Assembly (NCBI GenBank): GCA_945902805.1
Contig: CAMDMZ010000031.1
Span: forward strand, 1-54,292
Direction of reading: 5' to 3'
Length of the DNA: 54,292 nt
DNA from: Propionivibrio dicarboxylicus
GTDB lineage: Bacteria > Pseudomonadota > Gammaproteobacteria > Burkholderiales > Rhodocyclaceae
Under the pieces are notes generated by a model that ran no database searches, was not told where the DNA came from, and worked only from the letters and a program-made list of their open reading frames with translations. Made by a program: the position numbers and the translations under genes. This document shows, piece after piece, positions 10,396 to 18,757 of the stretch. The first letter of the stretch is position 1, and every line of letters starts with the position of its first letter.

Positions 10396-11220
10396 TCACA
10401 CAAGACCGACTTCAGACTCCAGCACCCCCCGCGTGGCGCTGTCGGCCGGGAACAGATGCTCGACACGAAGTGACGCCAAGGTAATGTCAGTTGGCGTGCC
10501 AAAAGTTGTGAACATGCTGAAGAATGCCAACTCCCCATACGGGGATGCAAAGCACGATGTCAGCACTGGCGCTGATGGGCGGGCTCGTTCAGCCGGGGCC
10601 GCCGATGCAGCACCCAAGACATCGCTGAGCAGCGCCTCGTATGCCTGAACGCGTGGCAGCAGCCTCGGAGTAGTCACGAGTTCATGCCTGAGCAGCGTCA
10701 GGAAGCGCGGCCCGACGTCTTCCAGATTAGTCATCCGGCGTGCCAGCCCGTTGGGATGCGCGATCAGGTCTAGCATGTTCAGATCACCCATTGCTTCGCT
10801 GCGCAGGGCTTCCTGCAGCCAAGGCACCAAGGTGGTCGCCAGCCAAAGGGCCCCACGATTCATCCGCAGCACGTTCCACTCGGCATCGAGCACCAAGGCC
10901 GGCACCGGCTCATGGGCTTCGAGCAGGCGGGCCAGCGCCAGGTCAGCTTCTGCTAGCAGGGGCTCGCCGAGCCGGGCCGCCGTGAACGCCGGAGCGTAGC
11001 CAGCAGCAAGCAGAGCCTCGTTGCGCGTCGCAAGCGGGGCCGCCAACACCTGTAACCAAGCGAGCAGTAGGCGCCGACTCGGTTGCGTCCTCCCGCTCTC
11101 CACGAAGCTGACGTGCCGCTGTGATACGCCGAGTTCCAGCGCCAACTCAAGCTGGCTCAAGCGCCTTGTCTTGCGCAGTTGCTGCAGGGTGCTGGTCAGG
11201 ATCGATGATGCGTCAGCCAT
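10396..11220 (-). CDS. XRE-family regulator with MmyB-like ligand-binding domain
   Basis: 274 aa from the ATG at 11220 (MADASSILTSTLQQLRKTRR). Residues 5-65 form a helix-turn-helix with SQLELALELGVSQRHVSFVESGRTQPSRRLLLAWL. The remainder matches the MmyB-like sensor domain: PVPALVLDAEWNVLRMNRGA near residue 110 and the family's typical end (LRVEHLFPADSATRGVLE). Such proteins regulate adjacent genes, often a divergent oxidoreductase or membrane gene. Here the divergent neighbour is a small membrane protein, with a perfect inverted repeat between them. The part after 10960 on the plus strand codes a rather Ala/Leu-rich core. Confidence 0.88.
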   Translation of the reverse strand: MADASSILTSTLQQLRKTRRLSQLELALELGVSQRHVSFVESGRTQPSRRLLLAWLQVLAAPLATRNEALLAAGYAPAFTAARLGEPLLAEADLALARLLEAHEPVPALVLDAEWNVLRMNRGALWLATTLVPWLQEALRSEAMGDLNMLDLIAHPNGLARRMTNLEDVGPRFLTLLRHELVTTPRLLPRVQAYEALLSDVLGAASAAPAERARPSAPVLTSCFASPYGELAFFSMFTTFGTPTDITLASLRVEHLFPADSATRGVLESEVGLV

Positions 11221-11249
11221 GGTGCATTGAAGCACAATCGTGTACAGGG

Positions 11250-11272
11250 GCAATTACCTTTGTGGTAATTGC
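11250..11272. promoter_or_regulatory. candidate operator of the XRE regulator
   Basis: A perfect 9-bp inverted repeat, GCAATTACC-tttgt-GGTAATTGC, lies 29 bp upstream of the regulator's start and 58 bp before the divergent membrane-protein start. Its position and symmetry fit a dimeric regulator site shared by the two genes. Confidence 0.65.
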
Positions 11273-11330
11273 GGCCATTCAACAGGGTGATTACATTGGC
11301 GCCTCCCCACTGCCCTCTCCGGAGACCAAT

Positions 11331-11672
11331 ATGGCCCTGTTTCGCCTCTTCCTGATGTTTGTTTTCAGCGTGGTCACGCTCTATACGGGTGTGGTCATCA
11401 TGCACCACGGCATGAATCTACTGCCTGTGTTCTTTGGCGACATGGCCGCTTTGGCTTGGTCTGGGCAATTCAATCTTGACTTCTTGTGCATGCTGATGCT
11501 CACGAGCCTGTGGGTGGCATGGCGGCACCGGTTCACTCCGGTCGGATGCGTGCTCGGACTCCTAGCCCTTTTTCTTGGATCGTTCTTCCTGAGCCTTTAC
11601 CTGCTTGTCGAAAGTTACCGATGTGGCAACAACGTGATGGCCCTATTGACCGGGCAGCGTCGCGGTGCCTGA
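11331..11672 (+). CDS. small integral membrane protein of unknown function
   Basis: 113 aa from the ATG at 11331, preceded by GGAG at 11321. Three hydrophobic segments are visible (LFLMFVFSVVTLYTGVVIM, FLCMLMLTSLWVAW, CVLGLLALFLGSFFLSLYLLV). A C-terminal short polar tail follows. I do not recognise the family. It is divergent from the XRE/MmyB-like regulator and shares the inverted repeat at 11250-11272, so it is the probable target of that regulator. Confidence 0.65.
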   Translation: MALFRLFLMFVFSVVTLYTGVVIMHHGMNLLPVFFGDMAALAWSGQFNLDFLCMLMLTSLWVAWRHRFTPVGCVLGLLALFLGSFFLSLYLLVESYRCGNNVMALLTGQRRGA

Positions 11673-11797
11673 GAGTCGGCTTCTGTTAAGTGCAGCCGTG
11701 GGGCTTGAGGGCGGCAATGGCCGCAGTTGGCCGGATCCTGCCGGCCGTCTCGATAAAATCCTACCCGCAGGAACGGCAGATGGACTCAGTAAGCCGC

Positions 11798-11816
11798 CCC
11801 TCATGAGCGATTGAGC
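11798..11816. repeat. 19-bp direct repeat, right copy
   Basis: Identical to 9151-9169. It covers the stop codon (complement of TCA at 11801-11803) of the NRDE gene. In the presumed ancestor without the 2.6-kb segment, the transpeptidase/GNAT and NRDE genes would converge and overlap at TCATGA. Confidence 0.85.
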
Positions 11817-12568
11817 AAAAATCGGAAGCGCCGCCGTTCACCCCGTGCGGCGCCGCGTAACCAGGTTTGCTCGTCCATGCTCGCCATGCCATCGTTGCTG
11901 AGGCAAAGTACCGTTGAAGCACGCGTGCCGTAGTCTGGCGAGCGAACGAATGCTGCCGATAGCAAGCGTTCCCAGTCGAGCGGGACGCCGGTATGCGGCA
12001 AATGCTCGTCGGCGTGAATGGCGTCGTTGGTCAGCAGTTCAAAAAACGCCCGTATATCCGGTAAAGCGGCGAGTGCTGTGGCCATCGCCGTCCTGCCAGC
12101 GCCGACTTTTGGCCACGGCGTGTTGAGCAGATGATTTGATAAACCATAAACACCGGGAGCGAGTTCCTGTGTCGTGTGCGCGACATTGGAGGTCCAGAAC
12201 AAACGTTCGCCATCAGCCAGCAGCAGGTTGAAACCGTTGTATGCACGCGTATCGGCGGCGAGTTGATCGAGATACGCTGGGGCAGGGGTGTTTCCGGTCA
12301 GGAAGTCAGACACTAGATGGCCGCGTGACGGACGGCCAGTCAAATGCTGTTCGGGTGCCCGGTAATTGGTCAGCGCGGCGAAACGTCCGTCGCGACTGAG
12401 CCCCATCCAGGTGCCACCGGCTTCCAGATCACGACCGGCGATAACTGCCAGCGCATCGGACCAGAAGTCCATCGGTGCCGTTGCGCGGGCAAAAAACTCG
12501 TCGCGATTCGCCGCTACCACCAGCGGATAGTCCGGATGCACGCGCCAGGCTAAAAGAATCAAGCACAT
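11801..12568 (-). CDS. NRDE-family (TANGO2-like) protein
   Basis: The 255-aa protein begins MCLILLAWRVHPDYPLVVAANRDEFFARAT, with the N-terminal Cys and the eponymous NRDE motif. It continues with GGTWMGLSRDGRFAALTNYR, typical of the family, whose members are Ntn-hydrolase-like. TANGO2 has been connected to haem or lipid handling, but the bacterial role is not settled. KVGAGRTA (minus-strand reading of 12087-12110) is encoded by the dispersed repeat. It lies 17 bp downstream of ygfZ in the same direction. Confidence 0.9.
   Translation of the reverse strand: MCLILLAWRVHPDYPLVVAANRDEFFARATAPMDFWSDALAVIAGRDLEAGGTWMGLSRDGRFAALTNYRAPEQHLTGRPSRGHLVSDFLTGNTPAPAYLDQLAADTRAYNGFNLLLADGERLFWTSNVAHTTQELAPGVYGLSNHLLNTPWPKVGAGRTAMATALAALPDIRAFFELLTNDAIHADEHLPHTGVPLDWERLLSAAFVRSPDYGTRASTVLCLSNDGMASMDEQTWLRGAARGERRRFRFLLNRS
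12087..12110 (-). repeat. dispersed intragenic 24-bp repeat, copy 2
   Basis: Leftward copy with AGGACGGC in place of GAGACGGC, translated in the NRDE gene as KVGAGRTA after NTPWP. The homologues I recall have a similar charged, Gly-containing stretch of the same length here. Confidence 0.75.
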
Positions 12569-12585
12569 GGCGGCGCACCGAGCGA

Positions 12586-13614
12586 TTAGACGACGGTATA
12601 AGGTAGATCGAGAAATTCGAGACGGGGACCGTCGATGCTGCCCAGATGCACTTCACCGGCGTCGACGGCACCTGACTGTACGCAAACCAGCGCCTCATAC
12701 CCGCCACCGGGAACAGGGGCGACACTGACCAAGGCACCGCAGTGCTGATCCGCTGTTTCCGGGGCAAAAACATGGACGCCCGGGGCAAACGCTGCCGGCA
12801 GTCGGGCGCGATACATGCGGCGCTTGACCTTGCCCAAATATTGAGTACGGGCGACGATCTCCTGCCCCGGATAGCAGCCCTTGGTGAAACTCACACCGGC
12901 GACGGCGGCATGTTCCATGTTGAGCATTTGCGGCACAAAGGCTTCTTGCGTAGCCGCCACCACACGTGGCTGACCGGCGATGATGTCAAGCCATTGCCAG
13001 GTACTCAGTCCGACCGGCGTTGCTGCGGCGACCAGCGTTGACCAGGCTTGGATGGCTGCATCGGGGCGGAGAGCCAGTAGCCAGCGCGATGCGTCGAGAC
13101 GGATCGCCTTGCCACCGTCACTATCGATTGCGCCGTGCACCGGCATGTTGCCTGCGGCAGATGAAAAAGTCGGTGCTGGCAGGACGGTGCCGGTGGCGGC
13201 TTTGAAGCCGATCAGGGCGATTTCGGCGCTCGCATCGGTCAATTTCACTTTCGAGCGGAGCACATACATGGACAGCTTCTTGAGCATCATGGCGTGGATA
13301 TCGCGCGAGACCATCAAGAGCAGATCGTCCCCCTCGCGCCAGATCAGGAAAGTTGCCAACAGACGCCCTTTCGGCGTGCAAAAACCGGCAAATCGTGCGA
13401 CGTGAGCATCGATACCATTGACGTCGTTGGTCATCAGGTTGTGCAGAAAGTCGGCAGCATCGGCGCCACTTGCCCGAATCACCCCAAAATCGGTCAAGGG
13501 GGCGACGACAGAACGACTATCGGCCGCGCGCAACTCGTCGGCGGCGGCACCAAAGTCGGCGCCATTGGTGGCAAGGCCCTGCGTGTTGAGAAAGCTAATC
13601 CAATCAGTACTCAT
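12586..13614 (-). CDS. ygfZ: tRNA-modifying / Fe-S maintenance protein YgfZ
   Basis: 342 aa from the ATG at 13614 (MSTDWISFLNTQGL). It has the folate-binding GcvT-like fold and the hallmark C-terminal motif KGCYPGQEIVARTQYLGKVK with the conserved Cys. LxDFGVIRASGADAADFLHNLMTNDV is the usual N-terminal block. YgfZ supports repair or assembly of certain Fe-S enzymes such as MiaB in a tetrahydrofolate-dependent way. A longer frame to 13725 is unsupported. It is divergent from mltG, with about 170 bp between. A dispersed repeat copy lies within it. Confidence 0.93.
   Translation of the reverse strand: MSTDWISFLNTQGLATNGADFGAAADELRAADSRSVVAPLTDFGVIRASGADAADFLHNLMTNDVNGIDAHVARFAGFCTPKGRLLATFLIWREGDDLLLMVSRDIHAMMLKKLSMYVLRSKVKLTDASAEIALIGFKAATGTVLPAPTFSSAAGNMPVHGAIDSDGGKAIRLDASRWLLALRPDAAIQAWSTLVAAATPVGLSTWQWLDIIAGQPRVVAATQEAFVPQMLNMEHAAVAGVSFTKGCYPGQEIVARTQYLGKVKRRMYRARLPAAFAPGVHVFAPETADQHCGALVSVAPVPGGGYEALVCVQSGAVDAGEVHLGSIDGPRLEFLDLPYTVV
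13165..13188 (+). repeat. dispersed intragenic 24-bp repeat, copy 3
   Basis: Plus-strand copy (AAAAGTCGGTGC, then TGGCAGGACGGT) inside leftward ygfZ, so it is read in reverse as LPAPTFSS. Confidence 0.75.
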
Positions 13615-13784
13615 TGTGGTTGCCGTGAAGGAAAAAGGGGAATCGGGACGACGGGAGGCGAATGCTATCATCTTGCCCTCGTTCGACCACTCTACGCGGG
13701 CACTGATGGCCGACGGGGGTCGCAAAATCGAGGCTCAATCCGAGATGGCGCTGCTCGCGTCTGATTTCAAGTTTAGAAACCCGT

Positions 13785-14792
13785 GTGCGTACATTAAAAC
13801 TTCTCTTGCTGGTCCTTTTGTTGGCCGTTATCGCAGTCACGGCAGGCGGCCTTTGGTTTTACGGCAAACCGCTGGGGATGCAAGCGGATACGGTCAGCTT
13901 CACGGTCGCCACGGGGTCGAGTTTGCGCACCGCTGCGCAATCTATCGAAAGTGCCGGGGTCGAACTGCCGGCCTGGCAACTTGCCTGGCTTGGGCGTCTT
14001 CTTGGCCGCTCGACCCAGATCAAGGCAGGTAGCTACGAGATCCAGCGTGGTTTGACGGCGATGGGCTTACTCGATGTCCTGACTCGCGGCGATGTCAGTC
14101 GCACCGAGGTCGTTCTTGTCGAAGGCAGGACATTTCGTCAATTTCGTCAGTTACTGAACTCTCATCCCGATCTTCGGCACGACACGTTCAGCTTGACTGA
14201 TGCCGAGATTTTGCTGAAGCTGGAAGCGAAAGAAAGTCATCCGGAAGGTCTGTTTTTCCCCGATACCTACCTGATGGATAAAGGCGGCAGCGATCTCGAT
14301 GTCTTGCGCCGGGCGTATCGCGCCATGCTACGGCATCTGGACGAAACCTGGGCAGCGCGCGATCCCCAGTTGGCGCTCCAATCGCCCTACGAATTGCTGA
14401 TTCTGGCATCCATCGTCGAGAAAGAAACCGGAACGCCGGCTGACCGCCCTCTGGTGGCCTCGGTATTCGCCAATCGACTGCGCATAAAAATGCCCTTGCA
14501 GACCGATCCGACGGTTATATATGGACTGGGCGAACGTTTTGACGGGAATTTGCGCAAGATCGACCTGCTGACCGATACGCCGTGGAATACCTATACTCGC
14601 AATGGCCTGCCGCCAACCCCGATCGCGATGCCTGGCTTAGCCGCTTTATTGGCCACCAGTCGGCCGCCACCGAGCGATTTCCTCTACTTTGTCGCCCGTG
14701 GCGATGGATCGAGCCACTTTTCGGGCAAGCTAGACGACCATAATCGCGCCGTCAATCGTTATCAACGCAAGGGATCGCAGGAGGCAAGGTGA
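13785..14792 (+). CDS. mltG: endolytic transglycosylase MltG
   Basis: 335 aa starting at GTG 13785 with an N-terminal membrane anchor (LKLLLLVLLLAVIAVTAGGLWF). The YceG domain shows VEGRTFRQFRQLL, the catalytic Glu in LASIVEKETG, PLVASVFANRL, LQTDPTVIYG, and the closing GLPPTPIAMPG. MltG cleaves nascent glycan strands and sets their length at the inner membrane. It overlaps tmk by four bases (GTGA), heading an mltG-tmk-holB-tatD operon conserved in proteobacteria. Confidence 0.94.
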   Translation: MRTLKLLLLVLLLAVIAVTAGGLWFYGKPLGMQADTVSFTVATGSSLRTAAQSIESAGVELPAWQLAWLGRLLGRSTQIKAGSYEIQRGLTAMGLLDVLTRGDVSRTEVVLVEGRTFRQFRQLLNSHPDLRHDTFSLTDAEILLKLEAKESHPEGLFFPDTYLMDKGGSDLDVLRRAYRAMLRHLDETWAARDPQLALQSPYELLILASIVEKETGTPADRPLVASVFANRLRIKMPLQTDPTVIYGLGERFDGNLRKIDLLTDTPWNTYTRNGLPPTPIAMPGLAALLATSRPPPSDFLYFVARGDGSSHFSGKLDDHNRAVNRYQRKGSQEAR

Positions 14793-15421
14793 GCAAGTTG
14801 GCGCAAGAACAGAGTCGTGGGCGTTTCATCACCATGGAAGGTATCGATGGCGCAGGGAAAAGTACCCAGCACCGGTGGTTGGTAGAACATCTGCGGGCGC
14901 AGGGCAGGGATGTGGTCGCCACGCGAGAGCCGGGGGGCACGCCGCTCGGTGAAAAATTGCGTAGTCTGTTGCTGGCCGACGCCATGAATCTGGAAACCGA
15001 GGCACTGTTGATGTTCGCCGCGCGCCGCGAACATATCGCCGAAGTGATTCAACCTGCTCTGGAACGCGGCGCCTGGGTGGTTTGCGACCGCTTTACCGAT
15101 GCATCGCTAGCGTATCAAGGTGGCGGACGCGGTTTGGCCATGGAAAAACTTGAAACCTTGGCGAAATGGGTGCTCGGTGATTTGACGCCGGATTTAACCT
15201 TGCTGTTTGATGTCCCGGTCGCGATAGCGATAGAGCGCTTGCGTATCAACACGCCGGATCCGGACCGGTTCGAACGAGAACAGCAGGACTTCTTTGAACG
15301 AGTGCGCAACACCTACCTTAAAATTGCTGCAGACGAACCGTCCCGGGTTCGTGTGATCGATGCAAGTCTAGCCCCCGAAGTAATCAATGCATTACTTCAA
15401 GAAGTTGTTGCAACTCTATGA
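14789..15421 (+). CDS. tmk: thymidylate kinase
   Basis: The 210-aa protein phosphorylates dTMP to dTDP. It has the P-loop GIDGAGKSTQ near residue 18, the DRx motif in VCDRFTDASLAYQGGGRG, and the LID-region DRFEREQQDFFERVRNTY. The start is the GTG at 14789, overlapping the mltG stop by four bases (GTGA), which implies translational coupling. holB begins four bases after the stop. Confidence 0.95.
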   Translation: MSKLAQEQSRGRFITMEGIDGAGKSTQHRWLVEHLRAQGRDVVATREPGGTPLGEKLRSLLLADAMNLETEALLMFAARREHIAEVIQPALERGAWVVCDRFTDASLAYQGGGRGLAMEKLETLAKWVLGDLTPDLTLLFDVPVAIAIERLRINTPDPDRFEREQQDFFERVRNTYLKIAADEPSRVRVIDASLAPEVINALLQEVVATL

Positions 15422-15425
15422 GCAA

Positions 15426-16466
15426 ATGACACTAACTTGGCACTCAGAGCAATGGAACACTCTCTTTCGTGACGGCTTCGATTCGCTGACACGACTCCCT
15501 CACGCCCTGTTGCTGAGCGGTAGCCCCGGACTGGGAAAGACCCAATTTGCCGATGCCCTGGCCGGTCTCTTGTTGTGTGAATCGCCACGTCTTCGCGGTC
15601 AGATTCCAGAGGCGTGTGGCCAATGTCAGGGCTGTCATTGGCTTGCCGGAGAAAATCATCCCGACTATCGTCGCCTTGCGCCCGAGGGTGACGATGAAGA
15701 AGACGGCGAGGGCGTTCGCAAGGAGAAAAAGCGCGGTGCGCGGCAGATCCGGATCGATTCGGTTCGAGAACTTGAGGACTTTGTTTTCGTCGGCAGTCAT
15801 CGTCACGGGAATCGCGTCGTGGTGATAAATAGCGCCGACTCGATGAATTCAGCCGCCGCTAACGCTCTGCTTAAAGTACTTGAAGAACCTCCTGCAAGTG
15901 TCTATTTTATATTAACAACGGATCATCATCGCCGGCTTCTACCGACTATCCGTAGCCGAACTCGCGTGCTCGCATTTCAACGCCCGGATGCTAAGCTTGC
16001 GACCGCTTGGCTGAAATCGACAGGCGCTCATGCGCGCTTCGAGCAGTATCTGCCACTGGCTGGTGGTGCTCCGTTAACCGTCGTCGCATGGCAAAAAGAA
16101 GATCAACTCAACCCACTTGATGCCCTGTCCGAAACCCTGTCCAAAGTGCCCGCCGATCCTCTGGCCCTGGCTGCACAATGGGATGGATTGCTCCGGCGCC
16201 ACGTTCAGTTCAGTATGGAAATGCTGGTCGAAGGGGTTCAGCGCTGGATGCATGATCTGGCGTTGCTGGCGGCGAGCTTGCCGCCACGCTTTTATCCAGA
16301 TTTGCGAGTTCCGACGGGAATTCAGCTATCAGAGCCAAAATTGGCCACCGCTTGGCGCGATATCCTGCGTTTTCGACGTTCCGCGCGCCATCCACTCAAC
16401 CAACTGCTTTTTCTTGAAGATCTTGCCGCACACACGATGCGCGCACTGGGTCGAAGTGGAGCCTGA
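15426..16466 (+). CDS. holB: DNA polymerase III subunit delta'
   Basis: 346 aa from the ATG at 15426 (MTLTWHSEQWNTLFRDG), placed just after the tmk stop; the in-frame ATG at 15387 would overlap tmk by 35 bases. This clamp-loader subunit shows a degenerate P-loop (SGSPGLGKTQFA), the four-Cys zinc module (Cys near residues 50-64, CGQCQGCHWL), IDSVREL and NALLKVLEEPP. An acidic then basic insert (DDEEDGEGVRKEKKRG) sits before the IR-ID strand. Part of the mltG-tmk-holB-tatD operon. Confidence 0.94.
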   Translation: MTLTWHSEQWNTLFRDGFDSLTRLPHALLLSGSPGLGKTQFADALAGLLLCESPRLRGQIPEACGQCQGCHWLAGENHPDYRRLAPEGDDEEDGEGVRKEKKRGARQIRIDSVRELEDFVFVGSHRHGNRVVVINSADSMNSAAANALLKVLEEPPASVYFILTTDHHRRLLPTIRSRTRVLAFQRPDAKLATAWLKSTGAHARFEQYLPLAGGAPLTVVAWQKEDQLNPLDALSETLSKVPADPLALAAQWDGLLRRHVQFSMEMLVEGVQRWMHDLALLAASLPPRFYPDLRVPTGIQLSEPKLATAWRDILRFRRSARHPLNQLLFLEDLAAHTMRALGRSGA

Positions 16467-16471
16467 CTCGT

Positions 16472-17266
16472 TTGAATACAGAAGCCACCCTGCTCGTCGA
16501 TTCTCATTGCCATCTCGATTTCCCTGATTTTCGGGGTCGCGAGGAAGAGTTCATTGCGCTAATGACCACCAATCAGGTAGGGCATGCCTTGATTGCCGGC
16601 GTGACGCTGGAGCGTTTTCCCGCCGTGCGCGACCTCGCCGAGCGCTTTCCGCAGTTTTACGCCGCCGTCGGCGTTCATCCCGACACTGAAGGCGATGCAG
16701 CCGAGCCCGATGTCGCCACTCTGGTAGCCCTTGCAGCACACCCCAAAGTGGTGGCCATTGGTGAAACCGGGCTCGATTACTTTCGTCTAACCGGAGATTT
16801 GGATTGGCAACGCGAGCGTTTTCGCGTCCATATTCGTGCCGCGAAAGAAACCGGCAAGCCGCTGATTATCCATACTCGGGAAGCCGCCGCCGATACCTTG
16901 CGCATCCTCCATGAAGAGGGAGCGGAGCAGGTCGGTGGCGTTTTTCATTGCTTTACCGAAACCGTGGAGATTGCGTCAGCGGCGCTTGACCTGGGTTTTC
17001 ATATATCTTTATCAGGAATTGTCACTTTTAAAAATGCCTTGCAGATCAAGGAAGTCGCGAAATTCGTTCCGCTCGATCGGCTTCTGGTCGAAACCGATGC
17101 GCCCTATCTCGCCCCCGTTCCGTTTCGCGGCAAGTTGAATCATCCAGCCTTGGTGCGGCATGTCGCCGAGGAAGTGGCGCGCCTTCGCGAGATTGACCTG
17201 GGTATCTTGATCAATCATACAACGACCAACTTCAATCGACTATTTAACATTAACAATAATGCATAA
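16472..17266 (+). CDS. TatD-family metal-dependent hydrolase (YcfH type)
   Basis: 264 aa from TTG 16472, five bases after holB. All TatD metal ligands are present: DSHCHLD (HxH), IGETGLDY (Glu), IIHTREA (His), FHCFTE (His) and ETDAPYLAP (Asp). The family are TIM-barrel DNases or hydrolases; the holB-linked member is usually YcfH. The start codon is not certain; the first alternative would remove the metal-binding N-terminus, so TTG is kept. It overlaps the ankyrin gene by eight bases. Confidence 0.92.
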   Translation: MNTEATLLVDSHCHLDFPDFRGREEEFIALMTTNQVGHALIAGVTLERFPAVRDLAERFPQFYAAVGVHPDTEGDAAEPDVATLVALAAHPKVVAIGETGLDYFRLTGDLDWQRERFRVHIRAAKETGKPLIIHTREAAADTLRILHEEGAEQVGGVFHCFTETVEIASAALDLGFHISLSGIVTFKNALQIKEVAKFVPLDRLLVETDAPYLAPVPFRGKLNHPALVRHVAEEVARLREIDLGILINHTTTNFNRLFNINNNA

Positions 17267-17915
17267 GATACTGTTTATATTGTGTTGTATGACACTTTTT
17301 ACCGGAAGTGCGGTTGCGGGCGTGTACGACGATGTTCTCTCAGCAGCGGAGAATAACCGTACAGAAGAGGTTGTCAGCTTGTTGCGACGAGGTCTTGATG
17401 TCAATACCGCAGACCGCGACGGCTCGACCCTATTAGCCATAGCAGCACGCACGGGTAACCTTGAACTAACCGAGTTTCTTACGGCGAACCGTGCCAACGT
17501 ACGTAAAACCAATCGTTTCGGCGACACGGCCTTGCATTTGGCTATCAGCCAGGACCATCTGGCTATCGTCCAACGCTTGGTTGGGTCCGGCGCCGAACTT
17601 AACCCCGTGGGCTGGACGCCACTCCATTACGCTGTGTTGGCGGGCAGTAATCCCAACTCCATGGAAATCGCCAAGTTATTGTTGAAGCACGGCGCTGATC
17701 CAGAGGTTCGTGCACCGAACGGTCGAACCGCTTTGATGTTGGCGGCACAGGCGGGTAAGCGTGAGTTCGCCAAGCTGTTGCTGGAATCCGGTGCAAATAT
17801 CTCTGCACAGGATTACGCCGGTTTGACAGCCGAAGCGATAGCGCGCCAGAAACAGTTCAACGACGTGGCCGAGTTGCTCACGGTAAAGCAGAGCTTCTCG
17901 ATCGAGATTGAGTAA
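17259..17915 (+). CDS. exported ankyrin-repeat protein
   Basis: 218 aa with a cleavable signal peptide (MHKILFILCCMTLFTGSAVAG) followed by five or so ankyrin repeats, for example DGSTLLAIAARTGNLELTEFL, FGDTALHLAISQDHLAIVQRL and NGRTALMLAAQAGKREFAKLLL. It is probably a periplasmic protein-binding module. The start overlaps the tatD stop, so it is the last gene of that operon. No enzymatic domain is visible. Confidence 0.85.
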   Translation: MHKILFILCCMTLFTGSAVAGVYDDVLSAAENNRTEEVVSLLRRGLDVNTADRDGSTLLAIAARTGNLELTEFLTANRANVRKTNRFGDTALHLAISQDHLAIVQRLVGSGAELNPVGWTPLHYAVLAGSNPNSMEIAKLLLKHGADPEVRAPNGRTALMLAAQAGKREFAKLLLESGANISAQDYAGLTAEAIARQKQFNDVAELLTVKQSFSIEIE

Positions 17916-17965
17916 GAAACCAGGCGCTGCATTTGTGTAACGCGGTTACTTCACACCTTCCAGTC

Positions 17966-18706
17966 TTAGTTTTTATCTGCACACACGGGTGCTTCAGAAA
18001 TGGGTCTGGAAAATCCGATCTGATCCCCCGCCAGAGCGCCTTTGTGAGCGGCCGTCGGGTCTCGTACCGTCACGCGAGCCGACCGGTACTTCGGGGAACC
18101 GAATTCTGCGTCGCGTTTTTCCAATTTGTCCGTGACGATCACCAAGGCGCTACCAGTTCCCTGAGAATTCGATGCTGCCGCAAATTCTGCATCCCGCTCG
18201 CGCCGCAAATCACGCATGCGACTCGACAAGCGTGACGCCATGGCTTTTCGGAAATCCTCCATCTCCGACCGACTCCATTCCGGATGCTGGCGATGGGCAA
18301 CATTGAGTGCCTCCCAGACGCTGGCTTTCAGATATCCCGCCAACCATTGGGCGAACAAGGTGTCAGCACGGTCGCCATAAAAACCAATGCCGTAGCCGAG
18401 AGCTGCGTCGTAGTGCAGGCGCGCTATCGTATCGGTGAAATATGCGACCCCGGTGCCAATGAACTGAAACCATTTTGGGCAACTTTTCGCCGGGTTTTTC
18501 GGTGGGCCATAGGCATGGAACGCATCCGCCCAGTCGAAATCAGTGGCTGCGGTCGTACTGGCAATCTCCGCCTGCTCAAGGCCAAATTTACGGATCAGCG
18601 CTTCCGCCTGGGCCAGGGCGCGCTCGGCTTCATGGCCATTGCCGCGTCCGTCCAGGGCAACCGCCATGAGTTTCTGTGCTTTGCGAACGGCCTGCTCTTT
18701 ATCCAT
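17966..18706 (-). CDS. DUF2786-domain protein
   Basis: 246 aa from the ATG at 18706 (MDKEQAVRKAQKLMAVALDGRGNGHEAERALAQAEALI), the typical DUF2786 N-terminus, with a DUF7168-like remainder (FGLEQAEI near residue 46, then WLAGYLKASVWEAL). Such proteins are common on phages and plasmids, and their function is unknown. It lies 51 bp downstream of another leftward accessory gene, and both sit between the tatD operon and the dif region. I take the pair as horizontally acquired. Confidence 0.75.
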   Translation of the reverse strand: MDKEQAVRKAQKLMAVALDGRGNGHEAERALAQAEALIRKFGLEQAEIASTTAATDFDWADAFHAYGPPKNPAKSCPKWFQFIGTGVAYFTDTIARLHYDAALGYGIGFYGDRADTLFAQWLAGYLKASVWEALNVAHRQHPEWSRSEMEDFRKAMASRLSSRMRDLRRERDAEFAAASNSQGTGSALVIVTDKLEKRDAEFGSPKYRSARVTVRDPTAAHKGALAGDQIGFSRPISEAPVCADKN

Positions 18707-18757
18707 TCGTCGCCGCGTATCGTGGTGTGCAGGCCACATTAAAGGTCAGAACGCCGG

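Noticed and set aside
9151-11816. Insertion sequence or composite transposon between the 19-bp repeats
   Set aside because: No transposase, resolvase or terminal inverted repeats are visible.
12087-12110. GCCGTC at the end of the repeat resembles the start of the Neisseria DNA uptake sequence
   Set aside because: The match stops after a few bases and the rest of the motif is unrelated.
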